DNA of 64,000 bases from Paroedura picta. Lineage: Eukaryota > Chordata > Lepidosauria > Squamata > Gekkonidae. Shown here one piece after another: positions 29,681-42,287 of the stretch (position 1 is the first letter of the stretch; each line of letters starts with the position of its first letter). The stretch covers positions 63,346,318 through 63,410,317 of the forward strand of contig NC_135372.1 in the NCBI RefSeq assembly GCF_049243985.1. Reading direction: 5' to 3'. Under the pieces are notes generated by a model. It was not told where the DNA came from. It saw only the letters and a program-made list of their open reading frames with translations, and did no database searches. The position numbers and the translations under genes are program-made.

Positions 29681-32600
29681 GCCTGTCTGTTGTGGTGCCT
29701 GATTTGTCCTGCAGGTTAGCATAGCGCTGTGGGGCTGATTCGCTAGGCAGGAATCCGCTGCCCTCCTTCGTGACATATCCGGCCTTCAGCGGTTACCTTT
29801 CTGCCTACTCTTAAGGACGCAGAAGCGTGGCTCTCCACGGCAAGGCCAAGTCACTCTGCTCTTTGGTTTTCTCCCAAACCAACAAAGCGGTATTATAAGC
29901 ATAATAAGAAATAAGTAAAGAAGCAAACTGGGACACAGCGGGTCTTCTGTTGCCTTTGAGTGCATGCCAAACCAAAGTTCATAGATGTTAAAATAACTCT
30001 TCTCTCTCTTCATCTGTGTTAAAGAACACTTATCGCCAGTGTTCAGAACAATAGAGGTGTATTTATGTATCTGAAACGTTCCTTTCGTCCTTTCCCGCCC
30101 CCCGCAACCCAAGCAAGTTAAAACTACTTGAAGACAGCAACAATTGTATCAATAAAAAGCATAGAAGGAGATTGTTACTTATTGTGCAACAAAATTCTCA
30201 CTTGAAAAATGAAGCAAAGTTTGAAGTGCATAATAGTGGGCTCAGGTAGACCTTTTGTAACTATTAATGCTGAGAAGGAAAGTGCTAAAGAGCCCTTTGA
30301 AAGTCCTTCCATCTTTGCATAATTCAAGATATGGTGGTTCTTAATCATTAACTCTAGCATGGGATTAGCTGGTCAAGTGTACTGAGCCAGCACTATTTCA
30401 GTATTAGCTCTATGTGTGATTACAGGCATATTCTTTAAAAAAAACCTTTCTAAATGGAATATGTCAAATGGTATATGTTATGAAAGACGGTTGCAAAGAA
30501 TATGCAAAAGTTTGAAAGACTAACTGAAATTTGCAAGTTTGGCTTAACAGACATCTGCAGTTCTAAGGGACCGCCTGCCCCAATAAGACCACAGAAGAAC
30601 TTTTAAGATCTAATACCAACATGGTGGTGGTCCCTGGCCCAAAGACCTTTTTCTGGGCCAGAGCCTTTTTGGCTGTAGCCCCAGCCTGGTGGAATGAGTT
30701 GCCAGTTGAGATCCAGACCCTGATGGAATGACCTAAGTTTCACAGGGCCTGCAAAATGGCACTCTTCCACTAGGCCTTTGGTTGAGGCCAGAACTAGCAT
30801 CCAATGAAATCTATGGGTCCAAACTGGAACACAATTGGAAGAGCACGCTGTCTGTGGGACAGACCAGAAGGCAGATTGACGAACTGAGCAGGTGAAACAG
30901 AGCATCATAAGTTTTAATCATGTTTTAAACTCTGATTTTATAGATGATGTATGTGTAACACGTATTGTGAACTGCCTTGAGCTTGCATGCAGGGAGGGGC
31001 AGTATATTAAAACTAGTAAACAACAACAACAAAAAGAATAAATCCATAGTAATTAAAAAGTTTCCTTATTTGTTTTGGAGAGCCAACATGGTATAATGAA
31101 TAAGAGCAGTGGATTCTCATTTGGAGAATGGGGTTTGATTCTACAATCCTCCATGGGCAGCCAGCTGAGTGACCTTGGGCAGTTTACCCCACCTACCACA
31201 CAAAGTTCCTATTGTGGGGAGAGGGGAGAAAATGATTATAAACCATTATGAGACTTCTCAAGATAGAGAAAAGCGGGGTATAAAAACCAATTTTTCTTCT
31301 TGTATTGTATCTAAGGAACATCAGTCTATTCATGCAAATAAATGTAACATTATTCAGAGCTCATGTGTATATGAGTGAGTGAGCAATTTTGAATGGAGAA
31401 AAGGAGATACAATTGCTTAATCCTCTTTACAATCTTTTTTTTTTTAATCTCCCTGTCATCTTTGTTCAAAATTATTGAATCCCAAAGGTGTTTTTCTACA
31501 AAGCAAAAATGATTTGGGGGATTGATACATTCATTTGTATTTTGGGGAATGAAATCCATGTGATTGCCATGTTGTCTGAATTGAGCTGTAGATTTTAGGT
31601 TTTTCAGAACGGAAGCTTATATTGGCACGGAAAATGCACATACCATCCCATTCATATGATGCAGTGATTGTTTGAATTGTACTCGCAAAATGCACAGTTG
31701 GTGGGCTCCTGCTGCCAGAATGCAACATAACCTCTGCACAGGGCTAAACATGTTAAATGCCAATGAGTGTAACAAAGTCCTGTAAGTTTTCCTTTTTAGT
31801 AAAGTGACTCTGAGAGTGAGGACCTGGAGAAGACGCGATGCAATTGCAGGGAAGATGTATTGTTCTCTCTGTCTCACAATTATTCTGCTCAGAATCATTC
31901 TTCTCAAAGTTGGGGAAACACCTATTTGAATGTTAAATAAGTTGATCTCTAACTAGTCAATAAGTCTTGAAGGTGATATTGAATAAGAGGTTTATATTAA
32001 TAATAATATACATCCTTGTACTATAAATTACCTGCAAGTTTCAGTTAATATCTTCAATAAAGCATTGATTTACTTGAACTAACAGGTGCTGTCATACAAT
32101 TTTTTAAAATGTGGATCCTCTTAACCTTTTAGACTGGATAAATACCTAAAGTTGGTGGCAATCTACTGTTTATGTTTTAGGAACATTTATTTAGAGAACC
32201 AGCTTGGTGTAGTGGTTAAGAGCGCCAGACTCTAATCTGGAGAGTCAGGTTTGATTCTCCATTCCTCTACATGCAGCCAGCTGGGGACTTTGGGCTAGTC
32301 ACAGTTCTATTACGGCTGTTCTTGCAGCTCTCTCAGCCTCACCTACTTGTGGGGAGAGGAAAGGAAAGGTGTTTGCAAGCCACTTTGGGGCTTCTTCTGG
32401 TAGAGGAAAGCAGGGTATAAAAAACAGCTCTTCTTCTTTGACTATGTAATCTGGGGGCTTTCCTGACAGACTTGCTAGTCATGCATATAGTGCTGAGAAA
32501 GAGAGATAGAATGTGTAACTGTCAGGTTTTCCTGTCATCCATGTGAAGCTTGGAAAGAAAGAAATTCAGCCTGCTAATAAATATATTATTCTTGCTATGC

Positions 32601-35600
32601 CCCTGCAGGTTTTTGTGTTTCAGGTTGGTGGGAAGGATTGGAAGTTCTATGACTGGTCACAAATTACAACTGTGGCCATTTTTGGAAAATATGACCCTGA
32701 GCTCATGTGTTATGCTCATTCAAGAGGATCCAGGGTTGTTTTAAAAGGTATGTTCTCTTCAGAGTAATATGGATGATAATAATAATAATAATAATTTTAT
32801 ATGCTGCCCTTCCCTGCCTGGCCCAGGGATGTTTGTGTGCAACATAAATTAAATATATGGTTACTTGGAAATAAGACTCATTATTATGTAGGTGTCCACA
32901 GGACTTCAGTCTACCACTGGTGTACTGTGCTGCGTGTGGGGCTTTCCTTGTCCAGAAACGGCAGTAGGTCTAGAATACACAAAACATTTTAATTGAAACT
33001 GTATTTCCCCTCCATTGAAATAAATGTGCTGATTTTCTGTTTGGCTTTGGAACAACACAAATAGTTGAAAGTGTCCTATAAAGCAGTGGTCCCCAACCTT
33101 TTTATCACTGGGGACCACTTAACGCTTGACAATTTTACTGAGGCCTGGTGGGGGGGTAGTTTACTCCTCTACTCTCAACCACTGCCCTAACACTCTCTGA
33201 TCGCTATGGTAATGTTTAAACATCCCTTCAAAATAAGATACAGACATGCCACAACAATGAACATAAGGAACATTTTAACTCATGGAAATTTTAACTCATG
33301 ACAATGACAAATCAATGGGAACCCTGAGCTTGTTTCTCTGCAATAAGATAGTCCCATCTGGGAGTGATGGGAGACAATGACACCCGAAGTGTGTTGTAAA
33401 GGGCCGGGGGGATGAAGTAAAGGGCCGGGGGGGGGGGAGAAGGTGTCCTTTGCGGCCCACTTCCAATTAGTCGAAGGACCACATGTGGTCCGCAGCCCAC
33501 AGGTTGGGGGTCGCTACTATAAAGCCTTAAACAATTTGGAACCAGGCTAACTTAACTGTCTGCTTACATATAAACATATTACTTATGCATCTTGACTCTA
33601 ATTAGCCCTTTGTCAATTTGTCCCCCCCACACCTATATAAAAGGCTTGAGGCAGTCTGTTTCAATGTATTTGAAGAAGTGTAAATCTACATATGTTAAGT
33701 CACTCAGTTCTCACTTATACCCAGAATTAAACGTTATTGATCCTAAAGGCGCCACTGGACTGAAACCTGGTTCTCAAATCTTGTCTGTTAATTCTTTTAT
33801 TTGTATGATAATTTTCTGCTATTCACATATCTTACCAACTGCTTTAATCCAATCTTAGCTATACATCCCTCAGTGACTTATACATCTTGATCTTAACTAG
33901 CCTCTCTTGGCATCTAACCTAGGTTTGCTAGCTCTGGGTTGGGAAATACTTGGAGACTTTGAGGGTGGAGCTGGGAATGGCTCCTGGATTTCTGTATTAT
34001 TTATTTGATTTATTTATTTGATTTCTATGCCCCCACTCCTAGACCAGCTAGCCTGTGGGAGCTCACAATAGCAAAAAACAAACAAACAAAAAGAGTAAGT
34101 TTAAAAACATAAAACCCTCTTCTATCCCATACCCCTCCCTCACCAATTTGGGATGGGGAAGGACCTCAGTGTTATATAATGCTATGGAGTCCACCCTCTG
34201 AAGCAGCGATTTTCTCCAGAGGAACTGCTCTCTCTAGTCTGGAGATGATCTATATGTGAATTATAAAATAAATATCAGTAAGATACTATCAGTAAAATGA
34301 AGGGATTGCAAAATTATTAAGACTGACTTTTCCTAGGAATATTTTCCCTTGTAGAAGACCTACAGAAGGTCTAGAAAAATTAATGTATCCCAGTCTGCTA
34401 AAAGAATTTTGTGTGGTGAAGCAGCCTTCTGCAAAAGGTTGGTAATGGTACTGCAGATGAATAGATAGTCACCAGCATTGTAACAGTCCTGTGCTTTATT
34501 CACCTGGCTCAATGGGTCGTATTAGTTGATTGGTAGCATTGATGTTACAGTGTTTATTTTATTTCTGATTATTATAATTAAATGAGTTGACAGGGCTGTA
34601 CTTCTACACAAAGTCTTTTTGAGTTTTTTGGGATTTACCTCTGAGTAAAGATGTTTAGGAATGGAATGGAGACAAGGGGCTCTGTATTTTTCTCCCTCAT
34701 AGCAATGCAATAAACTTTGTCAATTCTGATCCTCACTGGTTCTTTAGGAGATGTACCTGTGAAGGAAATTGTTGATCCTGCCTTCAGAGCAGCTTGGATA
34801 GATCAGAAGGTGGAGCTTGCCAAAACGCAATATATGGATGGAATCAACATAGATATTGAACAAATGGTTAATAAGTATTCACCAGAATACTATGCCTTAA
34901 CAGCCTTGGTTAAAGAAACAACAGAAGCTTTTCACAAAGAAATTCCGGGATCACAGGTGCAAATAAAACAAACCACTGTTCTGCAAAAAGAGATTTATGT
35001 CCACATTATGAAATGTGATATGCTAATGCAGAGATCCCAAACATTGCTGAGCATGTGGATACTTTTTGAGAAATTTTGAGAAAGGGGAGTGTGGCTATCA
35101 TAGGTGGTGAGGGCAATGGTAAATAGCTTGTGGGGTGGGGGGAATGGCTAATGTTCTCCATCTTGTTTGTGGAAGAGACACTGGGCTGGATCCAGTCAGT
35201 TTTTTAGCTCAGTCTTCCTCAATTTTGCTTTTTACCTTCTCTGTCGTACATGGCTTTTGTCAATGCAGGATCCATGATCCCCAGCGAAGCCATTTCAGGT
35301 AGTCAAAGGGCTCTCAATTTCACCACCAGACAGTCTGGTAAGAGCCAATCTTCTGTTTTGTTTTCGTCCTGAAGGAAGTGAGGGTTTGCTCTCTTTCTAA
35401 TGACAGGGAGTGAGATTGTTGGCAGACATGCTCAGTTGGGTTGGTTCCCAAGCTATCTGCTAGTTATGGTCACCCTAGTTGAACATTTTACAAATTCTCT
35501 GCATTTGAACAGTTTGCATGTATTTTCAATTGTGTACAAACAGCAACTGTGATTGATCCAAGTGTGTAGCTGTGTTGGTCTGAAGTTGGTCTTAAAGGTG

Positions 35601-38600
35601 CTATTGGACTCAATTTTTGTTGAGCAACTGTGATTGTAAATGCATTTTCTCGTACTCATATGGTTTCCCATCTGTCAGTCACCATGGTTTATCAATCCCA
35701 GGGGTTGTTAGCCAGAGTCTTTAAGTTCTTAACAATTTATATATTGCACTGAAGGACTTACAAAATAAACAAGAATCTTTAAGGATTAACCAATATTCCA
35801 TAAAGTGTTGTGGGCAAAAGCCCACATTATCCAATGTACTTCATTCAATGCTGGCAAACATAGATGAAGATATGAAGGTGGGAAAGTTGCAAACAACAGG
35901 TTTAAAGGCCCATCAAATGCAGGGAGTGCAAAGTGAAATGTAACAATAACATCTTCCTAGGCTTGTCAGACCTCCCAGTACAGTGGGAGACCTCCTGCTA
36001 CTAGTGCCTGTTGTCTGTTACCATTCTGAGTGATGATGGGTAGAAAAAACAACAGCAGCTTCAAAATTGTCACCATGCCACAGCCAGTATAGGCCAGAAT
36101 TGATAGAGTGACTTTAGGAATTGCCTCAGATTCTGTGGTTAAACTGTAGTGTTTCTGGTAATTCCTAGAGCTACCCTTTGTTACTTCCAGGTTATATAGT
36201 GGCATTGCTGTTGTCACATGCCCCCATGTCCTGCTGCCAGTTATTTGCCCCTGATTTGATGCTCTTGAAAAGGTACTGCCACTGCCCTGTATTGGCACTC
36301 AAGCCTGTTCCTGTGTAGAAAACACTCTGTAAAATTCAAATATAATAAAGAAAAGCATAGAAACTGTTCACAGTAGGGGTAATCGGTATAATGATACAGT
36401 TTCCCTGAACTAATTAATACTTCTAATGACTAAGAAATTTCACATACCTCTGTGGGATTCCTGAGGTATTTCAAGTGTTCAGCAGTTTAGCAAAAAACTG
36501 AAATCTTTAGTGAAACGATGGAAAAGGCACATTAGTTAAAAAACACATATAGAATGTTCAGTGTATCCAATAACCAACCTTAAACAGTGTATCCAATAAC
36601 CAACCAAACCTGTGCAAGTGGTGATTCATTAAGTATAAAGCAGTTCACAAATCATAGGTCATGGTCCACCAGGTGCCTCCTGTTTTGTAATCTAGCCAGG
36701 CAGCAAAACCACGTTATTTCAAGCCTGCAGAGCTGGTGGGCTGCTTATGGCTTCGTACATCACGAGCTGTGCTAGCCTATTTTAGGCACACATTCCTTTG
36801 CTGTCAAACAAAACACTGCACGCTTTGTAAAATTCTTCCAATATGATGGCATTTTCAGGCTTTATACATCAAATCAGTTTTGAATAAATTAGCAGGGTTA
36901 TTGGAATGGCAGGCAAGATGCTGTTGTTAAACTCAACTGTCTGATAAACCTTTAATGTGAAATGAATCAAATTCCTTTGAACACTTTTTGAAGTCTGTAT
37001 CTGAACTCTTAGAAACCTCTCCTCCCAGTTTAACTGTAGCCTCATTAGAATTCTTAAGCCACAATCCTTTGTTTTCCCTTGGAAAAATTATGCTAGTATC
37101 TTTATAAAACTATCATGCCTTCTATGGAAAACTGTTGCCTTTTCTGAATCTGAGTTATTTTTCCTCCCTCCTACAGGTGACCTTTGATGTGGCTTGGTCT
37201 CCAAGAGGCATAGACAAAAGATATTATAACTATGCTGAGATTGCTCATTCCTGTGATTTTGTGTTTGTCATGTCCTATGATGAGCAGAGCCAAGTATGGA
37301 CAGACTGCATAGCAAGAGCCAACGCTCCATACAACCAGACCTTAACTGGTAAGAACCAGCCCCAGTGATGTACTATGAAAAGCCATTTCTTGTGCCATTA
37401 GCACTAGATTTGAAATTCTGTGTTCACAGTTATCCAGTCCTGTGGCTAACAACCCAAACTCCGTAATTGAGATAAGGAGTGTTTATAGGTATTCGCTTCC
37501 TTTGATTTTGTTTGTATGGCAATGCCATGCCTTAAAAGCCGTGTTTTGCAGAGCTGCAGTATGTATTTTGATTAACTGAGAAAGTAGATATATCACCTCT
37601 GTTCTTGTTTTGGCTAGAAGGCCACGTAGTTGCTTTAGTTTCTGTTAACATCTGTTCCCACGTAGGCTGTTGCCTGCATGAGCAAAATACTGGATAAGTC
37701 ATGTGAGAAACTAAAGAGCACAAAGCTATTCTCCAAAGATGCCCTTGCATTTAAAAGAGACACGTAGACCTAGTTACATCTTGAATGTTGGCTTGAGTGG
37801 CCTTTGATTTGCTGACATTACAAATGTAGCTTTAGGCATGGAATAAAAAAAAAATCAGGTAACTTTTCATTTCATATTCCATTAGGATATAATGACTACA
37901 TTCACATGGGCATTCATCCAAAGAAGCTTGTGATGGGTGTTCCGTGGTATGGCTATGATTATTCATGTCTGTCCTTATCAATAGTAAGTCTGCAATCTAA
38001 ACATATTTTTGTTATGCACTGATTCTGAGCAGTATTTACCTGTAGTGCTTTGCTGTCATCGCCTGTATTACTTTCCACCCAGTCCTAAATTTGCTCCCTA
38101 CAGCTGCAATCATTAAAGCAGGACCTTGAGCTTAGCAAATAGGACAGAACTGCCCAGCTATGGCTTCTGCCAGAGATGCACTGTAATAGCTAAAACAGAT
38201 ATGGAGATGTTCTCTGGTCTTTCTGATTGGCCTAAAGACTGATGGAGCAAGGCCATTCATCTGGACCCTGTCTTCTTTCTACTAGTGAGCTTCTTAAGTA
38301 GTCTTTTTTATTTAAACAGTTCAAAGACAATTTGCATCTAAAGTATTTCACACTTCATTCCTATTGTTAACTTCAAAAGAAGCTATGCTGTTGGGTAGTA
38401 TTCTGTTCTTCCTTATTTATTGTTTTTCTTGGTTAGTATATTTGTATTGTTATTTAAGTCTTAATTAAAGCCATATCTATGGCTTAATAAAGCCATATCT
38501 ATACCCCTATCCACCTCCTTAACTGCAACAAACTAACACAATTAACGACTCTAGAATTATCCAGCACTCACTTATATAAATTATGATGCTATATTAATAC

Positions 38601-41600
38601 CTTGCAAGGAATACGTGCAGGTACCATTGGGGTAAAGGAGAGGAAACCCCAAGTGGGGGCAGCACCCTGAATAGACTACCACACTTACAGTAATCAGCCC
38701 TTTAATCAAAGAGTTCCTGATCTCAATACTTGATTACATTCCTGGACTATTTCAAAATAATAAAAGCAGGGACCACGTTGCCAGCCACTTGAAAATGTGA
38801 GCGTGGTGGAGATTGCTGTCAAGTTGCCGCTGACTTATGGTGACCCCACAAGGTTTTTGAGGCATGAGGCATTCAGAGGTGGTTTGCCATTGCCTGCCTC
38901 AGTGTCATGACCCTGGACTTCCTTGGGGGTCTCACATCCAAACACTAACCAAGGCCAACACTGCCTAGCTTCTGAGTTCTGGTCAGTTCAGCCAAGAGTT
39001 GATGCTCCTACCAGGTGCCTCAGTTGCGCTGTGTTGATCCACACATAACCGCTGGTACTCCAGTTCTACAAATGTAGTATGACACAAACTCTCCTCTGCC
39101 ACAGTTTGGATTCTCTGAAATAGCTGCATTGTTTGAAAGCAGTGAAACCCCCTTCATGTAAAGTTGGATAGGATTTGGAGAACCAAAAATATTAATTGCC
39201 TCTCATTAGATATCTAATTTCTTGTCTGCCTTCAGTAGTCTTTCTGCATCTTTTTAAATCTATCTCCTCTTGAAGATTCAGTGTATCTGTGTAACACAAG
39301 CTTCATTTCTTCAGTCTAATGTATGTTCCATTAAAGAAGTCTCTTTCCGTGGAGCCCCATGCAGTGATGCAGCAGGACGTCAGATCCCCTATAGCGCAAT
39401 AATGAATCGGGCAAATACTTCCATGTCTGGTATTCTGTGGAATGAGGAACAGAAAGCTCCATATTATGAATACCTGGTAAGGTTATCTGAATACTTCTGT
39501 GTACTTAACAAAATTAAACTTTTATTTTTCTATGTGAAAATAGTTATATTGGTCCATCATCATCTCCTAAATTATGTAAGCCATGTTACATATATAAATA
39601 TAATATAAACAAATAAGTAAACAATTCTTCCGAAACCCACCACCATACATGTACAACTACACAACACAAAACTCCAGCGTCTTTGTTATCGTCTTTCACA
39701 TGTGTGTGTATGTTGAAAGAGTACTGCTGAAAGAATAAATCAACAAATATTTTTTTTAAGTAGGGGAATGGAAAGAAAGAGCTAAGAACAAATAACTGAA
39801 ATGGGTTAATAATAACCATTATGCCACAGGTGCTCCCTAGCCCTCAGAATTGGAAGTTGAAGGGTTGCTTCACCTTGTTTCTCCTTCCCCAGCAATATTA
39901 AGGAACTGGCCTCTCTCTAGACCAGGAGTAGTCAAACTGCCCTCCAGATTTTTTTTAGGAAGGGGGGTAGGAAGAGGATCTTATTATTGTGCCGCCATGC
40001 TGTGACATTTTAAAGTCTTTTAATGGGAGTTTTAATAGGGTTTTAAGACACTGTAACCTACCACGAACCATTTGGGAGTGACGGGAAATAAATCTAAATA
40101 ATAATAATAATAGTCTATGAACACTGGCAGGGGCTCATGGGAATTGTAGTCCATGGACATCTGGAGGGCCGCAGTTTGACTACTCCTGGTCTAGACATTT
40201 CTTGACTTTTCAAATGTCAGGTTGTTGGGAACCATTCATTGGTTAGCATTTGTCAGAATCTCTGCTACCAGTTTTGTTGAACTCCTTGCCACTTATTGTA
40301 GTGGAGGAACAAAACAGAAAGAGAGAGAAAAAAGAGGGAATTGCCCTGCCCTACTGCATAAGATTCCATCTTTAGCATGTCTTGAGAGAGTGCAGTTTTA
40401 AGCCTTAAGATCCAGAAGGAGGCTTCAGATTTACTTAAACATATATAATGCTCTCTGATCTGGTCTTTCACCAGATCACCAGGACCACAGAACTTAAGAC
40501 ATTGCAAAATACAGTCTCTACATTGCTGCTTGCAAAAATGGAGACTCTAAAACAGAGCACAAAGACGCAATGTGATTCTCTGCACAAAAGGCTCAGCTTC
40601 TTCTATTGGTGGGTGGTCCCACCTGGAACAAAGCCCACTGAGTTTCTCAGAGGCTAGACCAGTTCAATCTGGTTTCCTGGTGGAGTCTGCAATTCCTGAT
40701 CTGTATCCAGGTGTTTCTTATGACCTTGCAGTGTAAAAACATCAGCCCTTCAGAGTAGGCCTGGACCAAATAACTTGCTGATCGCATTTCAACACTGGTT
40801 CAAGCTTTGGAGCCTAGTATTATTGAAGGTTCCTCTGTGGAGATGAATGTCATGATAACTTGCAAGTTCAGAGAGAGAGAGATGAGAGATGAGATGAGAT
40901 AGACACAGGTGCAAATGAGATAGTAGGAACATCAAGGCTGAGAGGAAGTTTTGCACTTGTATTCCATCTCATTACTGCAAGGAACCCTGGGCTGGGGTGG
41001 ATTGTTTGACTTTGAACACATACTAGCTGCAGAAGTACTGATGTGATTTGGCCAGGCAGGATCAGGCCATCTGTGGGAAGTCTAGCATAAAGGAAGATAA
41101 TTCATGCTACTTTGTACCTTCCTCTGTGTCAGCCTTTTGACCAGTTGGGCCTTGTGTGGCCAGAATACATGCCACTTGGATTTGGGATCCGGACTCAGTG
41201 TCTCAGTTTGGTGAGGCTTCAAGGGCATGAGCAAGCTTTCTGGAGCTTTCGCCAGACAATAGGCCTTTTCAGCTTGTTTTCAGAATCATGCTGTAAGGTT
41301 TGTTTTCATTGTTCAGAAGGATAACAAAGGCTGAAGAGAGTGACCTGACCAAGGGTTCTCTGGAAGTCTTCAGCATGAATTCTTTAATGCCAGTTACTAA
41401 AGTCTGTATCGGACCACACACTGAATGGGATCATATACTGTTAGAGTGGAATGAGACAGATCTGCCTTTCCCTTCCCTTAACTGCTGCCTCTTGCTGGAA
41501 AGGCATTGCCAGGTAGGGATGGCAGCCTCCAAGTAGGACCTGGGGATTCCCTGTAATTATAGCTAATTTCCAGGAAGCAGAGACCAGTTTACCTGGATAA

Positions 41601-42287
41601 AATGGATGCTTCGTACCTCATGGATATTCCTGTTCTCTCCAGGCTCCATCTACAAATCACCAGGAGTTTTCCAGCGTGAATCTGGCCACTGTCCTCCCCG
41701 TACCCCACCAGTGGCTAGGGGTACCTAGGAAACCCTGTTGCCAGAGGTTTGGGGACCAATGCAGTTTTAAAAACCATGCAGAAGAACAAGTTCAGTGATG
41801 AGAAGAGAACAGCCAAGATTGCCCCTTCTGTTCCTTTGGTTGAGCCAAAGAAGGCTTCTTGCCCAGACACAAAGCATCCAGTCAGTTGTCTTTAAAGCAG
41901 AAAGATGATTTCATGGCAGTCTTGAGCACGTGATTTTAGTTCACATCTCAGAAAAGCACAGTGCAATTAGGAAGGGAGGCTTATTTGCCAGAATGCAGTA
42001 CACGCCTAACTCATGGAATTCTGTGGATTTTACTTATGAACATGTAAAACTAATTGGTTAAAAGGAGCATTTTAACATGTCCTTTCATTCTTTTTTAGGA
42101 CCCACAAGGCATTATACATCAAGTATGGTTTGATGATCCCAGAAGCATTTCTTTGAAGGCAGCTTATGTGAAAGAACAAGGTTTAAGGGGTATTGGTATG
42201 TGGAATGGGGATTGCCTTAACTACTCTGGAGACTCTGTGGCACAACAGCAGACAAAAGCAATGTGGGAAGCCCTAATACCAAAATGA
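29432..42287 (+). CDS. CTBS: di-N-acetylchitobiase (seven exons, complete)
   Basis: Lysosomal GH18 glycosidase that splits the reducing-end di-N-acetylchitobiose of asparagine-linked glycans after the protein has been removed. Exons: 29432-29569, 32609-32747, 34748-34956, 37177-37348, 37886-37983, 39315-39476, 42099-42287. All are GT/AG with agreeing phases, total 1,107 nt, 368 residues and TGA. A signal peptide lies at residues 1-24 or so (ALFLQLRLGCG), then CPCEDPSLCNPI. The GH18 catalytic motif is DGINIDIEQ with the acid glutamate, in YMDGINIDIEQ (exon 3). Also present are DWSQITTVAIFGKYDPELMC, FVMSYDEQSQVW, MGVPWYGYDY, FRGAPCSDAAGRQ and QVWFDDPRSISLK, all close to the mammalian protein. 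The start codon lies in the CpG island. Introns are full of repeats. Confidence 0.96.
30560..31035 (+). repeat. L2-type LINE 3' end
   Basis: Decayed coding end with CCTGGTGGAATGAGTTGCCA and TTTCACAGGGCCTGCAAAAT (the same words as the L2 copy at 57385). It is followed by the tail AACTGCCTTGAGCTTGCATG and AACAACAAC. In CTBS intron 1. Confidence 0.65.
31077..31305 (+). repeat. tRNA-derived SINE, plus strand
   Basis: Head GAGAGCCAACATGGTATAAT, then CAGCCAGCTGAGTGACCTTG, then AGAGAAAAGCGGGGTATAAA and a TTCTTCTTG end. Same family as 3540 and 47143. In CTBS intron 1. Confidence 0.8.
32193..32440 (+). repeat. tRNA-derived SINE, plus strand, near full length
   Basis: Clean head ACCAGCTTGGTGTAGTGGTT, tRNA B-box-like GGTTTGATTCTCC, GCAGCCAGCTGGGGACTTTG, and tail GTATAAAAAACAGCTCTTCT. 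It lies 170 bp upstream of CTBS exon 2. Confidence 0.85.
32769..32830 (-). repeat. LINE 3'-tail fragment with AAT run
   Basis: Tandem AATAAT followed by TTTTATATGCTGCCCTTCCC, which is the reverse of an L2-like tail. It starts 22 bases after CTBS exon 2. Confidence 0.45.
33084..33516 (+). mobile_element. non-autonomous hAT-type element, copy B
   Basis: CAGTGGTCCCCAACC at one end and GGTTGGGGGTCGCTA at the other. Perfect 8-bp repeats CTATAAAG lie at 33076-33083 and 33517-33524. It is 433 bp and close to copy A (13947-14376). In CTBS intron 2. Confidence 0.88.
33925..34255 (+). repeat. non-autonomous DNA element with internal LINE-tail insert
   Basis: Starts like GGTTTGCTAGCTCTGGGTTG, GGGAAATACTTGGAGACTTT. 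It is interrupted by a TTTATTTGATTTCTATGCCC stretch and AAACAAACAAA, then resumes with GTCCACCCTCTGAAGCAGCG and TCTCCAGAGGAACTGCTCTC. This is a common squamate short element; a decayed relative is at 41518-41760. Confidence 0.5.
34748..34956 (+). CDS. CTBS: CTBS exon 3: GH18 catalytic motif
   Basis: 209 nt, phase 1-0. It encodes GDVPVKEIVDPAFRAAWIDQ, then AKTQYMDGINIDIEQMVNKY and KETTEAFHKEIPGSQ. DxxDxE is complete (D-G-I-N-I-D-I-E), so the enzyme should be active. Confidence 0.95.
34957..37176. other. CTBS intron 3, mostly unassigned
   Basis: About 2.2 kb. One short retroposed element is listed separately (35556-35623). The rest, including 35960-36300, shows no family I can name and no exon-like frame. 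Confidence 0.5.
35556..35623 (+). mobile_element. 68-bp retroposed element with 13-bp target repeats
   Basis: Flanked by GCAACTGTGATTG at 35543-35555 and 35624-35636. The interior reads GTGTAGCTGTGTTGGTCTGA, then GGTCTTAAAGGTGCTATTGG, and ends TTTTTGTTGA. This is a recognisable short squamate retroposon type, and the perfect repeats mark its exact limits. Confidence 0.7.
38812..39045 (-). repeat. 5S rRNA-derived SINE, minus strand
   Basis: Minus strand reads GAACTCAGAAGCTAGGCAGT, then GTTAGTGTTTGGATGTGAGA (5S-like), then GGCAATGGCAAACCACCTCT and GGGGTCACCATAAGTCAGCG. Same family as 2207-2414 but better preserved. In CTBS intron 5. Confidence 0.8.
39924..40188 (+). mobile_element. non-autonomous hAT-type element carrying an inserted LINE tail
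   Basis: Ends CAGGAGTAGTCAAACTGC and GCAGTTTGACTACTCCTG are perfect inverted repeats of 18 bp. Flanks CTCTAGAC (39916-39923) and GTCTAGAC (40189-40196) agree at 7 of 8. The inside, about 39956-40113, is an unrelated LINE-type 3' end with an AATAATAAT tail, so a second insertion hit the element. In CTBS intron 6. Confidence 0.85.
40197..41517. other. CTBS intron 6, central part, unassigned
   Basis: A short GA-rich run at 40867-40906. Otherwise there is no recognisable repeat, exon or RNA gene. Confidence 0.4.
41518..41760 (-). repeat. non-autonomous DNA element, decayed, minus strand
   Basis: GGCAGCCTCCAAGTAGGACC at the left, then TCTCCAGGCTCCATCTACAA and CACCAGGAGTTTTCCAGC, and GTTGCCAGAGGTTTGG at the right. 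These read as the reverse of the family seen at 33925. Family name unknown. Confidence 0.4.
42099..42287 (+). CDS. CTBS: CTBS last exon and stop
   Basis: 189 nt, phase 0, DPQGIIHQVWFDDPRSISLK, then GLRGIGMWNGDCLNYSGDSV and KAMWEALIPK followed by TGA. It closes the TIM barrel (the GIGMWN strand is typical of CTBS). Confidence 0.95.
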   Translation, partial: DPQGIIHQVWFDDPRSISLKAAYVKEQGLRGIGMWNGDCLNYSGDSVAQQQTKAMWEALIPK

